64,000 nt of DNA from Cyanobium sp. NIES-981. Lineage in GTDB: Bacteria; Cyanobacteriota; Cyanobacteriia; PCC-6307; Cyanobiaceae. Position 1 is the first letter of the stretch; the number at the start of each line of letters is the position of its first letter. Shown here one piece after another: positions 1 to 8,837 of the stretch. The position numbers and the translations under genes were made by a program. Where the stretch lies: NCBI GenBank assembly GCA_945896675.1, contig CAMDEM010000002.1:1-64000 (forward strand), written 5' to 3'. Below the pieces are notes generated by a model that saw nothing but the letters and a program-made list of their open reading frames with translations, was not told the origin of the DNA and did not search any database.

Positions 1-381
1 GCTTCATCCAGTTGGGCCATGGCCGTTTTGAGGTTTTGGGCCAACTTGTTCGCCTCAGGGCGATCGGCCGGCAGGAGGCGTTGATTGATGTAGCTCATTT
101 CCCGGCCCACTTCCTGCATGGGGCCGTGGATCAGGTTGGCGGTGAACACCCAGTTGCGTTCATTCACGAGCTCGGCCAGTTCGGGCAGCCGGTTTCGGGC
201 AGCGAGGAAGCCTTCGGCCTGGCGCTCAATCAGGGCCATGTCGGCGTCGCTGATGGTGGGGGCCTTCCGGGATTGGCCGCCATCACAGGCCGCGAGCCCG
301 AAGCAGAGCAGGGTCGCGACGCCCAGCAGGGCCAGACGCCGCAGTTGCTGGCTAAGCCCAGAGATCAGCGCAGACACCATC
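1..381 (-). CDS. psbQ: Photosystem II extrinsic protein PsbQ (3' end off window)
   Basis: The frame runs open to base 1, so the ORF track misses it; 127 codons are visible from the ATG at 381. The N-terminus has two arginines, a hydrophobic stretch and a lipobox LAAC at residues 29-32, so the product should be a lipoprotein anchored at the lumenal face of the thylakoid. The segment RNWVFTANLIHGPMQEVGRE and the following YINQRLLP match the conserved core of cyanobacterial PsbQ. PsbQ sits on the oxygen-evolving side of photosystem II and stabilises the manganese cluster environment. It is divergent from purU. The ORF at 12-485 on the other strand is its shadow. Confidence 0.9.
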
Positions 382-563
382 GGAAGCACCAGAGACTCGA
401 TTCGTGGAGCGACTTTATCTGCGCTGGAGCTGGAATTGGCTCTGCTGTAGCCGCTTGCAACCTGCCAGTTGAAGGTGCCAGCTGAAGTGTCCCGTTGCAC
501 CTGGGGCGCTGGATCTGGTAACAAGCCGCGATCGACCATGCTGGTGGGGAATTCTTTTTGTCG

Positions 564-1436
564 ATGAGCTCCCCTACCGCAATCCTGCAGATGATCTGCC
601 CAGATCAGCCCGGGCTGGTGAGGGAGCTCTCGGGTTGGGTGGCATCCAACGGCGGCAACATCGTGCATGCCGATCACCACAGTGATCAGGGCGCTGGGCT
701 GTTCCTCAGCCGGATTGAGTGGGAGTTGGAGGGCTTTGGGTTGCCTCGGGACGCCATTTGCCCCACGGCCCATGCCCTTGCCGAGCGCTTAAAGGGTGAA
801 TACAAGGTCAACTTCTCGGATTTCCGCCCGCCGGTGGCGATTTTTGTGAGCAAGCAGGACCACTGTCTCCTCGATCTGCTTTGGCGCACCCGCACCGGGG
901 AGCTGCCGATGCAGGTGCCCTTGGTGATTTCCAATCACCCAGACCTCGCTCCGATGGCCGAGGAGTTTGGGGCCCACTTTGAGCATGTTCCGGTGGATCC
1001 TGCATGCAAAGAGCTGGCTGAGGCCCGCCATTTGGAGCTTTTGGCCCACCACGGCATTGAGCTGGTCGTGCTGGCCAAATACATGCAAGTGCTGACGCCG
1101 TCGTTTTTGACGGCCTTTGATCCTCCGGATGCCTTTCATCAGGTGATCAACATCCACCACTCCTTTCTGCCAGCCTTCACTGGTGCCAAGCCCTACCACC
1201 GGGCCTGGGATCGGGGCGTGAAATTGATTGGGGCCACGGCCCACTACGTGAGTGAGGAACTCGATGGTGGACCGATCATTGCCCAGGAAACGGTGCCGGT
1301 GGGCCACCGCGATGGGGTGGAAGATTTAATTCGCAAGGGCCGTGACACCGAACGGCTGGCCCTGGCCCGGGCGGTGCGTTTGCATCTCAAGCGCCAGGTG
1401 ATGGTCTACGGCAGCCGTACGGCTGTTTTTGATTAG
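564..1436 (+). CDS. purU: Formyltetrahydrofolate deformylase PurU
   Basis: The 290-residue product hydrolyses 10-formyl-tetrahydrofolate to formate and tetrahydrofolate, balancing one-carbon pools and feeding formate to purine synthesis. An N-terminal ACT domain (about residues 5-85, beginning ILQMICPDQPGLV) is followed by a formyltransferase-fold catalytic domain (about 90-285) with the signatures LAKYMQVLTPSF, INIHHSFLPAF and LDGGPIIAQE. I chose the ATG at 564 over the TTG two codons upstream used in the ORF track because homologues begin close to this point. It converges on the radical SAM gene, with 25 bp between stops. Family length is about 280-290, so the gene looks intact. Confidence 0.93.
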   Translation: MSSPTAILQMICPDQPGLVRELSGWVASNGGNIVHADHHSDQGAGLFLSRIEWELEGFGLPRDAICPTAHALAERLKGEYKVNFSDFRPPVAIFVSKQDHCLLDLLWRTRTGELPMQVPLVISNHPDLAPMAEEFGAHFEHVPVDPACKELAEARHLELLAHHGIELVVLAKYMQVLTPSFLTAFDPPDAFHQVINIHHSFLPAFTGAKPYHRAWDRGVKLIGATAHYVSEELDGGPIIAQETVPVGHRDGVEDLIRKGRDTERLALARAVRLHLKRQVMVYGSRTAVFD

Positions 1437-1461
1437 TCCGGTTTTCGCCGGGCTCTCGCCT

Positions 1462-3030
1462 TTAGCCCAGGGCTTCGCTTTGGTGTTTGGCCAAGGTGCT
1501 TTTGGGTAGGGGCCCTTCGAGGTGTTCCCAGGGCAGCACCCGGCTGGGTTTCCAGCTGCTGTGGATCACGTCGTCCCATGCTGGCGGGGCTTCCGCGGGT
1601 GTGGGGCTGGTCTCCACTGCTGCCCGATAGGCCTTCTTCCAGCCTCCCAGCGATTCATGGCTGCCCCTGGCGGCGGCGATCACCGGTGCCAAACGGCGAT
1701 CACTGCGCGATAGCAGCGCCTGGATCACACTCCAGCCATAGCTTTCCGGGCGGAATTCAATGCCCTTGGGCTTGAGCCGTTTGGTTAGAAGCTTCAAGCG
1801 TTTTTCCGCTTCCGGCCGCACTCCCTGCCATTGGAAGGGCGTGTGGGCCTTGGGCACAAAGGTGCTCACCCCCAGGGTGAGCCGCAGGCCCGGGGTGGCC
1901 TTTTTGAGGGCCAGCAGCAGCTCGGCGGTGGCCTCCACATCGGCCTCTTCTTCGGTGGGTAGGCCGGCCATGCCATAGAGCTTCAGCCCGGTGAGGCCCC
2001 CTTCTTTGGCGTAGCGAGCTGCCGCATAGATCTCCTCGGTGCTCAGTTTTTTGTTCACCACCTGGCGCATCCGCTCGCTGCCGCTTTCGATGGCGATCGT
2101 CAGCGATTTACTGCCCCGTTTGGCCAGGATCTGAGCCAGCTCAGGCGTCACGGTGGAGGCCCGCACCGAACTCACGCTCACCCGGGTGCCGTCAAACCGG
2201 TCGTTGTCGAGCCAGCTCAGCAGATCGCCGAATTGGGGATGTTGGGTCACCGAGGCACCGAGTAGCCCAAGCCGTTGGGTGGCGGTGAGCCCTTTCTCCA
2301 CCGCCGGGATGAGGCCGTCATCCAGCGATGGGGTACGGAAGGGCAGGGTGAGGTAACTGGCCAAACAGAAGCGGCACAGCTCCGGGCAGCTGCGCACCAC
2401 CTCCACCATGTGGATGGATGGCCAGGCGGCCTCGGGCGTGATCACGGTGGAGTGGCTGAGGGTGTTGCCTCGCCAGGTTTGTTTGGCCACCGTGGCCGGG
2501 ATGCCGGCCTCCGTGGGCTCGACGGCCAGCAGTTGGCCATCGGAGCTGTAGCGGGGGGCATAGAGCGACGGCACGTACACCCCCGGCACCTGGGCGAGGC
2601 GCCGCAGCCGTTCTTGGCGGGGCGCCGTGCGGTGCTCCTGCAGGGCATCGAGGAAGGCCGGCAGCAACAGCTCGCCATCGCCCAGCAGCACCACATCCAA
2701 AAAGGGGGCCAGGGGTTCGGGGTTGGCGGTGAGCACCGGACCCCCGCCAAACACGATCGGGTCGTTGTCGCTGCGCTCGCTTCCCCAAATGGGGATGTGC
2801 TGCTGCTCGAGCAGATCCAGCAGTACGGGGCCATCAAGCTCCCAGCTCAGGGAGAGACCAAACAGGTCGAGATTGGGCCCCCGGCCACGCCCGCCGCCAT
2901 GGGGTGGATCGCCCTGGTCGGTGAACAGGCGGCGCACATCCACATCGGAGCGCTGGGCCAAGGTGGCCCACACCACCTGGTAGCCCAGGCTGGTGATCCC
3001 CACGGTGTAGGTGCTGGGAAAGGCCAGCAC
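1462..3030 (-). CDS. B12-binding-type radical SAM protein (TIGR03960-like)
   Basis: The ORF has 522 residues. The cluster motif CPELCRFC (C-x3-C-x2-C) marks a radical SAM core, preceded by a region resembling the B12-binding fold (YQVVWATLAQRSDVDVRRLF, then PIVFGGGPVLTANPEPLAPF). This is the pattern of the TIGR03960 family, whose substrate is not established. The true start is probably upstream: between the acnB stop (TAA 3093-3091) and the GTG at 3030 the frame is open and reads LLFEPAAPQAG, with AGGAG just before two CTG codons at 3075 and 3072, so a CTG start is likely. It would be cotranscribed with acnB, lying under 20 bp behind it. Confidence 0.8.
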   Translation of the reverse strand: MLAFPSTYTVGITSLGYQVVWATLAQRSDVDVRRLFTDQGDPPHGGGRGRGPNLDLFGLSLSWELDGPVLLDLLEQQHIPIWGSERSDNDPIVFGGGPVLTANPEPLAPFLDVVLLGDGELLLPAFLDALQEHRTAPRQERLRRLAQVPGVYVPSLYAPRYSSDGQLLAVEPTEAGIPATVAKQTWRGNTLSHSTVITPEAAWPSIHMVEVVRSCPELCRFCLASYLTLPFRTPSLDDGLIPAVEKGLTATQRLGLLGASVTQHPQFGDLLSWLDNDRFDGTRVSVSSVRASTVTPELAQILAKRGSKSLTIAIESGSERMRQVVNKKLSTEEIYAAARYAKEGGLTGLKLYGMAGLPTEEEADVEATAELLLALKKATPGLRLTLGVSTFVPKAHTPFQWQGVRPEAEKRLKLLTKRLKPKGIEFRPESYGWSVIQALLSRSDRRLAPVIAAARGSHESLGGWKKAYRAAVETSPTPAEAPPAWDDVIHSSWKPSRVLPWEHLEGPLPKSTLAKHQSEALG

Positions 3031-3090
3031 GGCCCGCAGGGCTCCCGCCTGGGGAGCGGCAGGCTCAAACAGCAGGGTCTCCTGATTCAG

Positions 3091-5706
3091 TTAGACACTC
3101 GCCAACACCTTGGCCCCATCTTCGGTGCTCACCACCCGGCCCGCGTCTTCGAAGCCCTCGAGCTGGTCGAAGTTGAGGTAGCGGTACAGCTCGGCGCCGT
3201 TGGGGTCGATCTTTTCAGCGGCAATCGCCAGGTATTGCTCCTTGGTGGGGATGCCGCCCAGCTGGGCGCAAACGGCGGCCAGTTCGGCGCTGCCCAGGTA
3301 CACCTGGGCGCCATTGCCCAGGCGGTTGTTGAAGTTGCGGGTGCTGGTGGAGAACACGGTGGTGTTGTCCTCCACCCGGGCCTGGTTGCCCATGCAGAGC
3401 GAACAGCCGGGCATCTCCATGCGGCTGCCGGCCGCTTCGAAGATGGCGTAGTAGCCCTCCTGTTGGAGCATCTCCTCATCCATGCGGGTGGGGGGGCAGA
3501 CCCACAGGCGGGCAGCATTTTGGCCCTGGCCTTCCAGCACCTTGGCGGCGGCCCGGTAGTGGCCGATGTTGGTCATGCAGGAGCCGATGAATACCTCATC
3601 AACCTTGTTGCCGGCCACCTCTGACAGCAGCCTGACGTTGTCGGGATCGTTGGGGCAGGCCAGGATCGGTTCGGTGATCGCGTCGAGGTCGATCTCGATC
3701 ACGGCGGCGTAGGCCGCATCGGCATCGGCCTCCAGCAGTACCGGATTGGCGAGCCAGGCCTCCATGGCCTTGATGCGGCGGGCCAGGGTGCGGGGGTCGC
3801 TGTAGCCGCGGGCAATCATGTTTTTGAGCAGCGCCACATTGCTGCGCAGGTATTCGGCCACCGTGGCCACCGAGAGCTTGATCGTGCTGCCGGCGCAGGA
3901 GCGTTCGGCGGTGGCATCGGTGAGCTCAAAGGCCTGCTCGAGTTTGAGATCGGGCAGCCCCTCGATCTCCATAATCCGGCCGGAAAACACATTTTTCTTG
4001 CCGGCCTTCTCCACCGTGAGCAGGCCCTGCTGGATCGCCACGTAGGGAATCGCGTTCACCACATCGCGCAGGGTGACGCCGGGCTGGAGGGAGCCCGAGA
4101 ACGTCACCAGTACCGATTCCGGCATGTCGAGGGGCATGGCGCCGATGGCGGCGGCAAAGGCCACCAGCCCCGAGCCGGCGGGGAAGGAGATGCCTAGGGG
4201 GAAGCGCGTGTGGCTGTCGCCGCCGGTCCCCACGGTGTCGGGCAGGAGCATCCGGTTTAGCCAGCTGTGGATGATGCCGTCGCCGGGCCGCAGGGAAACG
4301 CCGCCCCTGGAACTCATGAAGTCGGGCAGTTCGGCGTGGGTTTTGAGGTCGACGGGTTTGGGATAGGCGGCGGTGTGGCAAAAGCTCTGCATCACCAGAT
4401 CGGCGGAGAAGCCCAGGCAGGCCAGCTCCTTCATCTCGTCGCGGGTCATGGGCCCGGTGGTGTCCTGGGAGCCCACGGTGGTCATCAGCGGTTCGCAGCT
4501 GGTGCCGGGGCGTACGCCGGCCAGCCCACAGGCCTTGCCCACCATCTTTTGGGCCAGGGTGAAGCCCTTGCCCGACTCGGCGGGGGCGCTGGGACGGATG
4601 AACAGCTCACTGGCGCTCAGCCCCAGCTGGGTGCGCACCTTGTCGGTGAGGGAGCGGCCAATCAGCAGGGGGATGCGGCCCCCGGCGCGCACCTCATCGG
4701 TGATGGTGCTGGGCTTGAGCTCAAAGCGGGCCACGATCTCACCGGCCCCCTTTTCGCCGGCGGCGCGCTCCACCGTGCCGGCAAAGGGCCGAATCGTGAT
4801 CACGTCTCCCGATTGGAGGGCGCTCACATCGCACTCAATCGGCAGGGCGCCGGAGTCTTCGGCGGTGTTGAAAAAGATCGGCGCGATTTTGCTGCCGATC
4901 ACCACACCGCCACTGCGCTTGTTCGGCACGTGGGGGATGTCGGTGCCGGTATGCCAGAGCACCGAGTTGATGGCCGATTTGCGGGAGCTGCCGGTGCCCA
5001 CCACATCGCCCACGTAGGCCACGGGATGGCCCTTGGTTTTGAGCTCAGCGATCAGCTCGAGCCCGCCGGGCATGCGGGTTTCCAGCATCGCCGTGGCGTG
5101 CAGGGGGATGTCGGGCCTGGTGGTGGCGTGGGTGGCGGGGGAGAGGTCGTCGGTGTTGGTTTCGCCATCCACCTTGAACACCGTCACGGTGATCTCGGCG
5201 GGCAGCTCTGGCTTCGCGGTGAACCATGCGCCGGCAGCCCAGCTCTCCACCACCTGCTTGGCGTAGGGGTTGGTTTCGGCCAGGGCCAAAACATCGTTGT
5301 AGGAGTCGTACACCAACAGGGTGCGGCTCAGGCCGGTGGCGGCCTCGCTGGCGATGGCCGGATCGGCGCTCTCCAGCAGCTCGATCAGGGCGCCCACGTT
5401 GTAGCCGCCGATCATGGTGGCCAGGAGCTTCACCGCCTCGATGGGGCCCAGCAAGGGGCTGGTGGCACTGCCCTTGGCCACCCCAGCCAACCAGCCGGCT
5501 TTCACGTAGGCCGCCTCATCCACCCCGGGGGGGATGCGCTCCGAGAGCAGGTGCAGCAGAAAGCTTGCTTCGCCGGCGGGGGGCTGCTCCAGCAGTTCCG
5601 TGAGGGCCTGGGCTTGCTCGGCGCTGAGGGGCAGGGCGGGAACCCCCAGGGCCTCTCGCTCCAGGGCCGCTTGGCGGTAGCTGGCAAGAAAAGCGGCTGC
5701 AGACAT
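3091..5706 (-). CDS. acnB: Aconitate hydratase B
   Basis: This bifunctional aconitase B (871 residues from the ATG at 5706; family about 865) interconverts citrate and isocitrate via cis-aconitate, and in many bacteria also acts on 2-methyl-cis-aconitate. The N-terminal HEAT-like domain, the swivel domain ([17 protein letters not shown] region) and the C-terminal catalytic domain are in AcnB order. Iron-sulfur ligands are visible as [10 protein letters not shown] and [10 protein letters not shown] near the C-terminus. The ORF track start at 5796 adds 30 residues of unlikely sequence; [19 protein letters not shown] is a normal AcnB start. In cyanobacteria it supplies 2-oxoglutarate carbon, the acceptor for assimilated ammonium. 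Confidence 0.96.
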   Translation of the reverse strand: MSAAAFLASYRQAALEREALGVPALPLSAEQAQALTELLEQPPAGEASFLLHLLSERIPPGVDEAAYVKAGWLAGVAKGSATSPLLGPIEAVKLLATMIGGYNVGALIELLESADPAIASEAATGLSRTLLVYDSYNDVLALAETNPYAKQVVESWAAGAWFTAKPELPAEITVTVFKVDGETNTDDLSPATHATTRPDIPLHATAMLETRMPGGLELIAELKTKGHPVAYVGDVVGTGSSRKSAINSVLWHTGTDIPHVPNKRSGGVVIGSKIAPIFFNTAEDSGALPIECDVSALQSGDVITIRPFAGTVERAAGEKGAGEIVARFELKPSTITDEVRAGGRIPLLIGRSLTDKVRTQLGLSASELFIRPSAPAESGKGFTLAQKMVGKACGLAGVRPGTSCEPLMTTVGSQDTTGPMTRDEMKELACLGFSADLVMQSFCHTAAYPKPVDLKTHAELPDFMSSRGGVSLRPGDGIIHSWLNRMLLPDTVGTGGDSHTRFPLGISFPAGSGLVAFAAAIGAMPLDMPESVLVTFSGSLQPGVTLRDVVNAIPYVAIQQGLLTVEKAGKKNVFSGRIMEIEGLPDLKLEQAFELTDATAERSCAGSTIKLSVATVAEYLRSNVALLKNMIARGYSDPRTLARRIKAMEAWLANPVLLEADADAAYAAVIEIDLDAITEPILACPNDPDNVRLLSEVAGNKVDEVFIGSCMTNIGHYRAAAKVLEGQGQNAARLWVCPPTRMDEEMLQQEGYYAIFEAAGSRMEMPGCSLCMGNQARVEDNTTVFSTSTRNFNNRLGNGAQVYLGSAELAAVCAQLGGIPTKEQYLAIAAEKIDPNGAELYRYLNFDQLEGFEDAGRVVSTEDGAKVLASV

Positions 5707-5869
5707 GGCCAAAGACAGCAGGGTGGGCCCCGCAGTACGGACGTTGAATCCATTCTTCTTTGTCGCCAAGCCTCCCTTTGGTGTGTATGGCTGCAAAAGC
5801 CCCCCAAGGGCCCCTGGTGCCCGCTGATTAGGGTGGTTTGATCTTGAGCAGCACCGCTAGCCCCAGGCC

Positions 5870-6940
5870 ATGAATTCCGCCACGTCCGATCTCCATGTGG
5901 TGGAAACCCGGCCCCTGGTGGCGCCCGCCCTGTTGCACCGCGAACTGCCCCTGGGCGATCGCGCCGCCGCCACCGTGCAGCAGGCGCGCCAGCGCATTCA
6001 GGCAATCCTGCATGGCCAGGATTCGCGCCTGCTGGTGATCGTGGGCCCCTGCTCCGTCCACGACGTGGAGGCGGCCAAGGAGTACGCCACTGCCATCGCC
6101 CAATCCCAGGCCCTCTATGGGGAGGAGCTGGAAGTGGTGATGCGGGTCTACTTCGAGAAGCCCCGGACCACCGTGGGCTGGAAGGGATTGATCAACGACC
6201 CCCATCTGGATGGCAGCTACGACATCAACACCGGCCTCCGCCTGGCCCGGGGCCTGTTGCTGCACCTGGCCGAGTTGGGATTGCCAGCAGCCACTGAGCT
6301 GCTCGATCCCGTGGTTCCCCAATACATCGCCGATTTGATCAGCTGGACCGCCATTGGCGCCCGCACCACCGAGAGCCAAACCCACCGGGAAATGGCCTCG
6401 GGCCTCTCGATGCCGATTGGCTTCAAGAACGGCACCGATGGCAGTGCGATCACAGCCATCAATGCCATGGAGGCTGCAGCCCGGCCCCACCATTTCCTCG
6501 GCATCAATGGCGAGGGCCAGGCGGCCATCGTGACCACCACGGGCAACCCCGATGGCCACCTGGTGCTGCGGGGCGGCAAGGGAGGCACCAACTACCACCC
6601 CGAGGCGGTGGCCGAGGCGGCGGCCCAATTGGCCAAGGCCGGGTTGCCAGGGCGCCTGATGGTGGATTGCAGCCATGGCAATTCCAACAAGGACTACCGC
6701 CGCCAGGGGGAGGTGGCCCAGCAGGTGGCCGAGCAACTGCGTTCCGGCTCCACCCATGTGATGGGCGTGATGTTGGAAAGCCATCTGGTGGCTGGTAACC
6801 AAGCCATCCAGGCCGATCGCTCCCAGCTCACCTATGGCCAGAGCGTCACCGACGCCTGCATTGATCTGGCCACCACCGCCGCCGTGCTTGAGCAGTTGGC
6901 CCAGGCGGTGCGCGATGCCCGGGGGGCGCTCTCCCTTTAG
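5870..6940 (+). CDS. 3-deoxy-7-phosphoheptulonate synthase (class I DAHP synthase)
   Basis: The 356-residue product condenses phosphoenolpyruvate and erythrose 4-phosphate, the first step of the shikimate pathway. Characteristic class I (AroF/G/H type) signatures are GPCSVHD near residue 65, VMRVYFEKPRTTVGWKG near 90, GFKNGTDG near 185 and DCSHGNSNKDYRRQ near 265. The length matches the family (about 350). Which feedback-inhibition type it is cannot be read from the sequence, so no isozyme letter is given. It starts 163 bp from acnB, divergently. Confidence 0.94.
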   Translation: MNSATSDLHVVETRPLVAPALLHRELPLGDRAAATVQQARQRIQAILHGQDSRLLVIVGPCSVHDVEAAKEYATAIAQSQALYGEELEVVMRVYFEKPRTTVGWKGLINDPHLDGSYDINTGLRLARGLLLHLAELGLPAATELLDPVVPQYIADLISWTAIGARTTESQTHREMASGLSMPIGFKNGTDGSAITAINAMEAAARPHHFLGINGEGQAAIVTTTGNPDGHLVLRGGKGGTNYHPEAVAEAAAQLAKAGLPGRLMVDCSHGNSNKDYRRQGEVAQQVAEQLRSGSTHVMGVMLESHLVAGNQAIQADRSQLTYGQSVTDACIDLATTAAVLEQLAQAVRDARGALSL

Positions 6941-6966
6941 GACACCTCCCCTTAGGAGACCTGCGT

Positions 6967-7653
6967 TTAGGAGCCCGAACTCCAGAGCTGCCAGAGCCAT
7001 CCGGTGGTGATGGGCACGGTCAAGTTGTCGATGCCGAGGAGCGCCACTTGCTCAAGGGCGGTGGCGATGGCGGCCGTGGCGACCAGGGCCGACAGGCCAG
7101 GGCTGGGCAGGCCTTGGACCTGGGCCAGATGCTGCACGAGTAGCAGGGCCCCCAGGCTCCCCGCCGCCATGGCGCCGGTGCCCACCACGGATTTGCGTTG
7201 CCCCATCACAGTCCAACTGGGCGACCTGACCACAGGGCCGATTAATCCGGCGAGGCCATCGCCCAGGGCCATCACCAGCACGCCAGCGGCCACCACCGCA
7301 GGATGCTGCGGCCAATCCAGGGCCAACAGGGCCGTGATCGAGGCCCCATAGGCCACGGTGCCGTAGCTGGCGCGGCCCACATCCTCAACCGCTGGCAGGA
7401 TGCGCAGCCGGTGGTTGAGCGCTGCCAACAGGGTGATGGTGCCGGCGGCGGGGATGGCCACCAGCCGATCAATGCCGCAGCCCCAGGCGATCAGTACCAC
7501 CACGCCGGTGCCGATGTGCACGAGCTTGCGGCTCCATTCCCGTTGGCCGTTCCAGCGCTGACGCACTTGGACGGCCAAGCCAGCCAAAAGGAGCAGCCAG
7601 GCCGCTACCGCCGCCGCGCCAAGAAGTTGTTGGGGCCACCAGGCCATCGGCAT
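6967..7653 (-). CDS. Phytol kinase / dolichol kinase family membrane protein
   Basis: This 228-residue polytopic membrane protein belongs to the CDP-alcohol kinase family that includes plant VTE5. Visible signatures are EWSRKLVHIGTG near residue 40, ALGDGLAGLIGP near 130 and GQRKSVVGTGAM near 150, with about six hydrophobic segments. VTE5 and its cyanobacterial homologue phosphorylate phytol released from chlorophyll so it can be reused for tocopherol or chlorophyll synthesis. Substrate is inferred from family membership. It follows the sigma factor on the same strand after 16 bp, suggesting cotranscription. Confidence 0.82.
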   Translation of the reverse strand: MPMAWWPQQLLGAAAVAAWLLLLAGLAVQVRQRWNGQREWSRKLVHIGTGVVVLIAWGCGIDRLVAIPAAGTITLLAALNHRLRILPAVEDVGRASYGTVAYGASITALLALDWPQHPAVVAAGVLVMALGDGLAGLIGPVVRSPSWTVMGQRKSVVGTGAMAAGSLGALLLVQHLAQVQGLPSPGLSALVATAAIATALEQVALLGIDNLTVPITTGWLWQLWSSGS

Positions 7654-7669
7654 GGCAATGCCCGCTTGC

Positions 7670-8695
7670 TTAAGCGGCCTGTTGGACGTTGCTCATGAGG
7701 CGCAATTTCATGATGGCCTTGGATTCCAGCTGGCGCACCCGCTCGCGGGACACGTTGATCAGACGGCCGATCTCGGCGAGGGTCAGGGGTTCGGCGCCCT
7801 CAAGACCAAAGCGCAGCTTGATGATCTTTTGTTCCCGCTCATTGAGCTGGGCCATCCAGGCGCCCAGGTGCTCCTTTTGCAGGTGCCGGTCCATGGAGTC
7901 CATGTGCTGGTTGCTGGCCGGGTCAGCAATCAACTCGCCCAGGGTGCTGCGGTCTTCGTCGCCGCGGGCGTGGGCATCGAGGGATGCGCAGGGGGCGCTT
8001 TGGGTGATGAGCTCTTCGAGCTCCTCGGGCTGCATGTCCATGGCGTGGGACAGCTCCAGCCGGTTGGGTTGGCGGCCCAGACGGTGGGACAACTCGCGGC
8101 TGATGCGCCGCATCTTCGACAGCTTTTCACTGATGTGAATGGGTAGACGAATGGTGCGAGCACTGTTGTCGATGGCCCGGGTCATGCCCTGGCGAATCCA
8201 CCAATAGGCATAGGTCGAAAACTTGTAGCCCATGGCGGGGTCAAATTTGTCGACAGCCCGCTCGAGGCCGATGGCACCTTCTTGAACCAGATCGAGTAAT
8301 TCGAGGCCTTGGTTTTGATACTTCTTGGCCACGCTGACAACGAGGCGCAGGTTGGCGGCCATCATGCGGTCCCGGGCCCGTTGGGCCATGCGCAGTTGGC
8401 GTTTGTGCTTGGGGGTGCGCTCTGCGGCGTCAACCTCCAGCAAACGTTTGCCGGCTTGCACATGGTGGGCAAGCTCAATTTCTTCGGCGGCTGTCAGCAG
8501 GGGCACCCGTCCAATGGTGCTCAAATACCAGCCAATCGAATCAGCGCTAAGGCGACCACCTTGGCGTGGTCCTGTTGGCTTGGCTGAAGGCTTGGTTGAT
8601 GGTTTTGCAGAACCATCAAGAGCCATCAACGATGGTCCCGGTTTCTTGACCTTGGGTAGACCAGGGTCAGAAACGGAATGCAAAGGCGTCCCCAC
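7670..8695 (-). CDS. Group 2 sigma-70 family RNA polymerase sigma factor
   Basis: The 341-residue product has sigma region 1.2 (DSIGWYLSTIGRVPLLTAAEE, about residues 55-75), a full region 2 with the -10-recognition helix (YKFSTYAYWWIRQGMTRAI, about 165-185), region 3, and region 4 with a helix-turn-helix (TLAEIGRLINVSRERVRQLE, about 305-325). It lacks the long N-terminal region 1.1 extension of the principal sigma, so it is a non-essential group 2 factor like cyanobacterial SigB-SigE. The N-terminal 50 residues are low-complexity (Lys/Pro/Ser). The start may be the GTG at 8695 or the internal ATG giving MALDGSAKP. An inverted repeat lies upstream at 8725-8736. Confidence 0.92.
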   Translation of the reverse strand: MGTPLHSVSDPGLPKVKKPGPSLMALDGSAKPSTKPSAKPTGPRQGGRLSADSIGWYLSTIGRVPLLTAAEEIELAHHVQAGKRLLEVDAAERTPKHKRQLRMAQRARDRMMAANLRLVVSVAKKYQNQGLELLDLVQEGAIGLERAVDKFDPAMGYKFSTYAYWWIRQGMTRAIDNSARTIRLPIHISEKLSKMRRISRELSHRLGRQPNRLELSHAMDMQPEELEELITQSAPCASLDAHARGDEDRSTLGELIADPASNQHMDSMDRHLQKEHLGAWMAQLNEREQKIIKLRFGLEGAEPLTLAEIGRLINVSRERVRQLESKAIMKLRLMSNVQQAA

Positions 8696-8724
8696 ACCCT
8701 AGCTCCGAATTGATTTGTCTTTAA

Positions 8725-8736
8725 TGTAGCACTACA
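8725..8736. promoter_or_regulatory. Inverted repeat upstream of the sigma factor gene
   Basis: TGTAGCACTACA is a symmetric 5-2-5 inverted repeat about 30-40 bp before the sigma factor start. Read on the minus strand it overlaps TGCTACATT, which resembles an extended -10 element. It could be an operator overlapping the promoter. No binding protein can be named. Confidence 0.3.
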
Positions 8737-8837
8737 CCTAGGGATGGAAGGTTATGAATTGGAAGACTTCCTGCATCGCTAACGGTGTCAACCGATGCTG
8801 CAGATTGGCTGCCTGAGTGTTGGCCTCGGCCGAGTCT

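Noticed and set aside
12-485. Plus-strand ORF at the window start
   Set aside because: It is antisense to psbQ, which is open at the window edge and so absent from the track.
4267-5841. 524-codon plus-strand ORF opposite acnB
   Set aside because: Gly/His/Gln-rich antisense translation of a high-GC gene with no domain; acnB is clear on the other strand.
5828-7000. 390-codon minus-strand ORF opposite the DAHP synthase
   Set aside because: Gly/His-rich shadow with no recognisable domain; the plus-strand enzyme is unambiguous.
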